Position numbers and translations under genes: made by a program
Notes under the pieces: generated by a model
What the model was told of the DNA's origin: nothing
Seen by the model: the letters and a program-made list of their open reading frames with translations, nothing else
The model's database searches: none
In this document: in pieces, positions 43,496 to 45,155 of the stretch
How the letters are laid out: each line of letters opens with the position of its first letter
Numbering within the stretch: the stretch's first letter is position 1
Source of the DNA: an uncultured Bacteroidales bacterium
GTDB taxonomy: Bacteria; Bacteroidota; Bacteroidia; Bacteroidales; Paludibacteraceae
DNA length: 45,155 bases
NCBI GenBank assembly: GCA_902779705.1
Contig: CACZCR010000012.1
Location: forward strand, 1-45,155
Reading direction: 5' to 3'

Positions 43496-45155
43496 TTATA
43501 TTATCGCTGTTGTGATGTCTTCGGCTTCGGCAAGGGAAAGTTTCTGACGGACTTGGGTCTTGCGCTGATAGATGGTTTGGAGACTTTGACGAGTGAGCAT
43601 ATTGATCTCCTTGGTGGAGAAATCAGCTTTGAGCAAACAACACAACTGAATTTCTTTTTCGTTTAATACCGGTCCTTGGTACTTAGTTTCTTGGTCACTT
43701 GTACTTGGTACTTTGTCACTTGGTACTTGGTCACTTGGTCCCTTGTCACTTGGTCCCTTGTCACTTGGTCCCTTTGCTCCGTATTTCTGCACGAGACGTG
43801 TATAGAAGCCGTCATAGACCAAATCGATGGTTTGGTAAATGCTTGGCCAGTCGATGAGGGCATTGGCGGTTTCCTCGTTCAATGCCATGAGGCGTGCAAG
43901 CAGTTGTTGGTTGGCTTCGGTGGGTGTTCCAGCAATCGTTTTGATGACACCCAACTGCTGCAACATCAGTTTGCGCACATCCGCCTCCTTCGTACTGCCC
44001 ACTTTGTCACTTGGTACTTTGTCACTTGGTACTTGGTCACTTGGTACTTTGTCACTTGGTACTTTAAGCAGTCCTTTCAGGGTTTCAATCTCCTCTTCTT
44101 TCTCCAAAAGCAACCGTTGACGGCGGCGGTACAAATAGACCAACAACAGACATAAGCCCAAGACCATGCAAACAAGTCCAATAATGAGTATCGTTTGCCG
44201 CTGCTTTGCTAACTTCTGCCGTAGCACTTGTTCGCGCAGGTCACTCATGGAGCGTTCTTTGGCTTCTGCCACACGGTAACGGATATAATCTTTATCCTGC
44301 CATTGCGTGTTGTACGTGGCTAAGGGCATCATCTGATAGTTGCCGTGCAGCGCATAGTTCAACACTTGCCGATGCGCCAACAAACCCGCTTCTGCGGATG
44401 GCGAAGAAATAGTTGCACGGTAGTTTTCAAATAGTTCTTCCGCCTCACGCATATAGCAGTCTGCACGCTGTTTGTCGCCCTTATTAAGCCACAAACGCGA
44501 CAATGAATAAAGGCTTTCCACCAATAGCCAACTCTCCCCTTCTCTATAGATAGCAGCCAGTTCCTCGTGCATTCGGATAGCGCGGTCGGTTTGCCCGATT
44601 TCACCTAACAGATCGGCATAATTACGACGTACCACATTAACAACAAACGCGGAATCCGAAGTATGTGCAATCGCTTTCTCAAAGCTCTCCTCCATTTTGT
44701 CGTATTCGCCCAAATAGAAATACGTAATCGCCATGCCGTTATAGACACGCACTGCCTCGTCCAGATGGATTGCTTTCTCGTCACCGAGACGGATGAGGGC
44801 TTCCGTGTAATCGCGCACGTGCTCATAATCATAATCACGCATGGCCAGTTCGGCAGATATACGAAGCAAAATTACTTCCCAGATATGTTCACCTTTCTTT
44901 TCTGCTATCTCCTCGGCATATCGCTGTTGGCGTTGCAACACTTGCTGCGCCTTTTCTTTATTGTCATTCCACCACCAATAGAAAGCCTCCTCCATGCCTG
45001 CTTTCATCATATAATCTTCGTACGCTCCGTCTTGCAGCCACCTGTCGCGGAAATATTGCGCCGCCCAACAGATCATGGAGTCTTCGGATAGCGATTGCAT
45101 GGTGTTGGCGCGTATGTCTGCCACGCAGAACCAATACAGGGCTTTCGATTCTTCC
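43496..45155 (-). CDS. TPR / membrane / HTH regulator with repeat inserts (5' partial)
   Basis: The frame stays open to the right edge (ESKALYWFC precedes the apparent GTG at 45124), so the N-terminus is missing; over 540 residues are visible. Order: TPR-like helical repeats (~60-270, e.g. YNGMAITYFYLGEYDKMEESFEKAI, NYADLLGEIGQTDRAIRMHEELAAI), one membrane helix (ILIIGLVCMVLGLCLLLVYLY, ~315-337), coiled coil, and a C-terminal HTH-like domain (LNEKEIQLCCLLKADFSTKEINMLTRQSLQTIYQRKTQVRQKL). This is the Bacteroidota one-component TPR-TM-HTH design. Two KVPSD-type repeat inserts flank a linker after the membrane helix. Confidence 0.85.
   Translation of the reverse strand, partial: EESKALYWFCVADIRANTMQSLSEDSMICWAAQYFRDRWLQDGAYEDYMMKAGMEEAFYWWWNDNKEKAQQVLQRQQRYAEEIAEKKGEHIWEVILLRISAELAMRDYDYEHVRDYTEALIRLGDEKAIHLDEAVRVYNGMAITYFYLGEYDKMEESFEKAIAHTSDSAFVVNVVRRNYADLLGEIGQTDRAIRMHEELAAIYREGESWLLVESLYSLSRLWLNKGDKQRADCYMREAEELFENYRATISSPSAEAGLLAHRQVLNYALHGNYQMMPLATYNTQWQDKDYIRYRVAEAKERSMSDLREQVLRQKLAKQRQTILIIGLVCMVLGLCLLLVYLYRRRQRLLLEKEEEIETLKGLLKVPSDKVPSDQVPSDKVPSDKVGSTKEADVRKLMLQQLGVIKTIAGTPTEANQQLLARLMALNEETANALIDWPSIYQTIDLVYDGFYTRLVQKYGAKGPSDKGPSDKGPSDQVPSDKVPSTSDQETKYQGPVLNEKEIQLCCLLKADFSTKEINMLTRQSLQTIYQRKTQVRQKLSLAEAEDITTAII
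43672..43774 (-). repeat. ACTTGGT-flavour array in the regulator gene, distal
   Basis: About six 15-base units (ACTTGGTACTTTGTC and ACTTGGTCCCTTGTC types), in frame, encoding KGPSD/KVPSD repeats just before the HTH domain. Confidence 0.93.
43999..44065 (-). repeat. ACTTGGT-flavour array in the regulator gene, proximal
   Basis: About four and a half 15-base units, in frame, encoding KVPSDKVPSDQ-type repeats directly after the coiled coil that follows the membrane helix. Confidence 0.93.

Overview
The window looks like a chromosomal segment of an uncultured Bacteroidota, order Bacteroidales. The evidence is the gene families (pheT, prfC, gltX, the rplM-rpsI-rpsB-tsf order, a GldF-like permease, DUF4296 and DUF4861 proteins, CotH and InlB-repeat surface proteins with type IX-like C-termini) and the promoters. 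Ten promoters have the Bacteroidota pattern TTTG (or CTTG)-N20-TAnnTTTG, and in all ten the spacer is exactly 20 bases. Both window edges cut genes.

Layout. 1-6465: the 3' part of a giant repeat adhesin, translationally coupled to an outer-membrane barrel protein. 6485-12997: co-directional pheT, prfC, an MFS nucleoside-type permease, gldF-like and a metallophosphodiesterase. 13057-13190: a promoter-terminator unit that is probably a small RNA. 13224-17328: a small barrel protein diverging from gltX-recQ. 17373-20523 (minus strand): tsf, rpsB, rpsI and rplM, with a structured leader before rplM. 20524-28366 (minus): DUF4296 lipoprotein, lspA, metK, a PrsW-like protease, holA, a 5'-nucleotidase, DUF4861 and KduD (uronate/pectin metabolism), and a small secreted protein with a C-terminal membrane anchor. 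28411-32883 (minus): a 1490-residue InlB-repeat surface protein. 32909-38006 (minus): an accessory island with an AbiH-like protein, DinD, a DUF1016/YhcG nuclease and a four-helix-bundle protein, each gap filled by copies of a complex repeat block. 38007-38711: intergenic region with structured elements and a second probable small RNA. 38712-43423 (plus): SulP transporter, CotH-family protein and an esterase. 43496-45155 (minus): a TPR/membrane/HTH regulator running off the window.

Two layers of unusual structure stand out. First, short degenerate tandem arrays, many with a 15-base period made of a 7-mer plus an 8-mer, occur in several sequence flavours (AAATGGT, TTTCGCC, ACTTGGT and others; CCTAGG arrays have 10-base units, CCTAGTTT arrays 8-base units). 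They fill whole stop-to-start gaps, sometimes supplying the stop codon of one gene and the start codon of the next, and they also sit in frame inside gltX, holA, lspA and the TPR regulator. Second, the accessory island has a cassette-like design. Its repeat blocks carry six exact, same-orientation copies of the 13-mer CTTTGCACTTTCT, a CCTAGTTT array, and a hairpin kept at the same place with different sequence. Two of the genes also share a homologous promoter module. No integrase or transposase is visible, so how these cassettes were assembled is open. This island is the best candidate here for an undescribed system.
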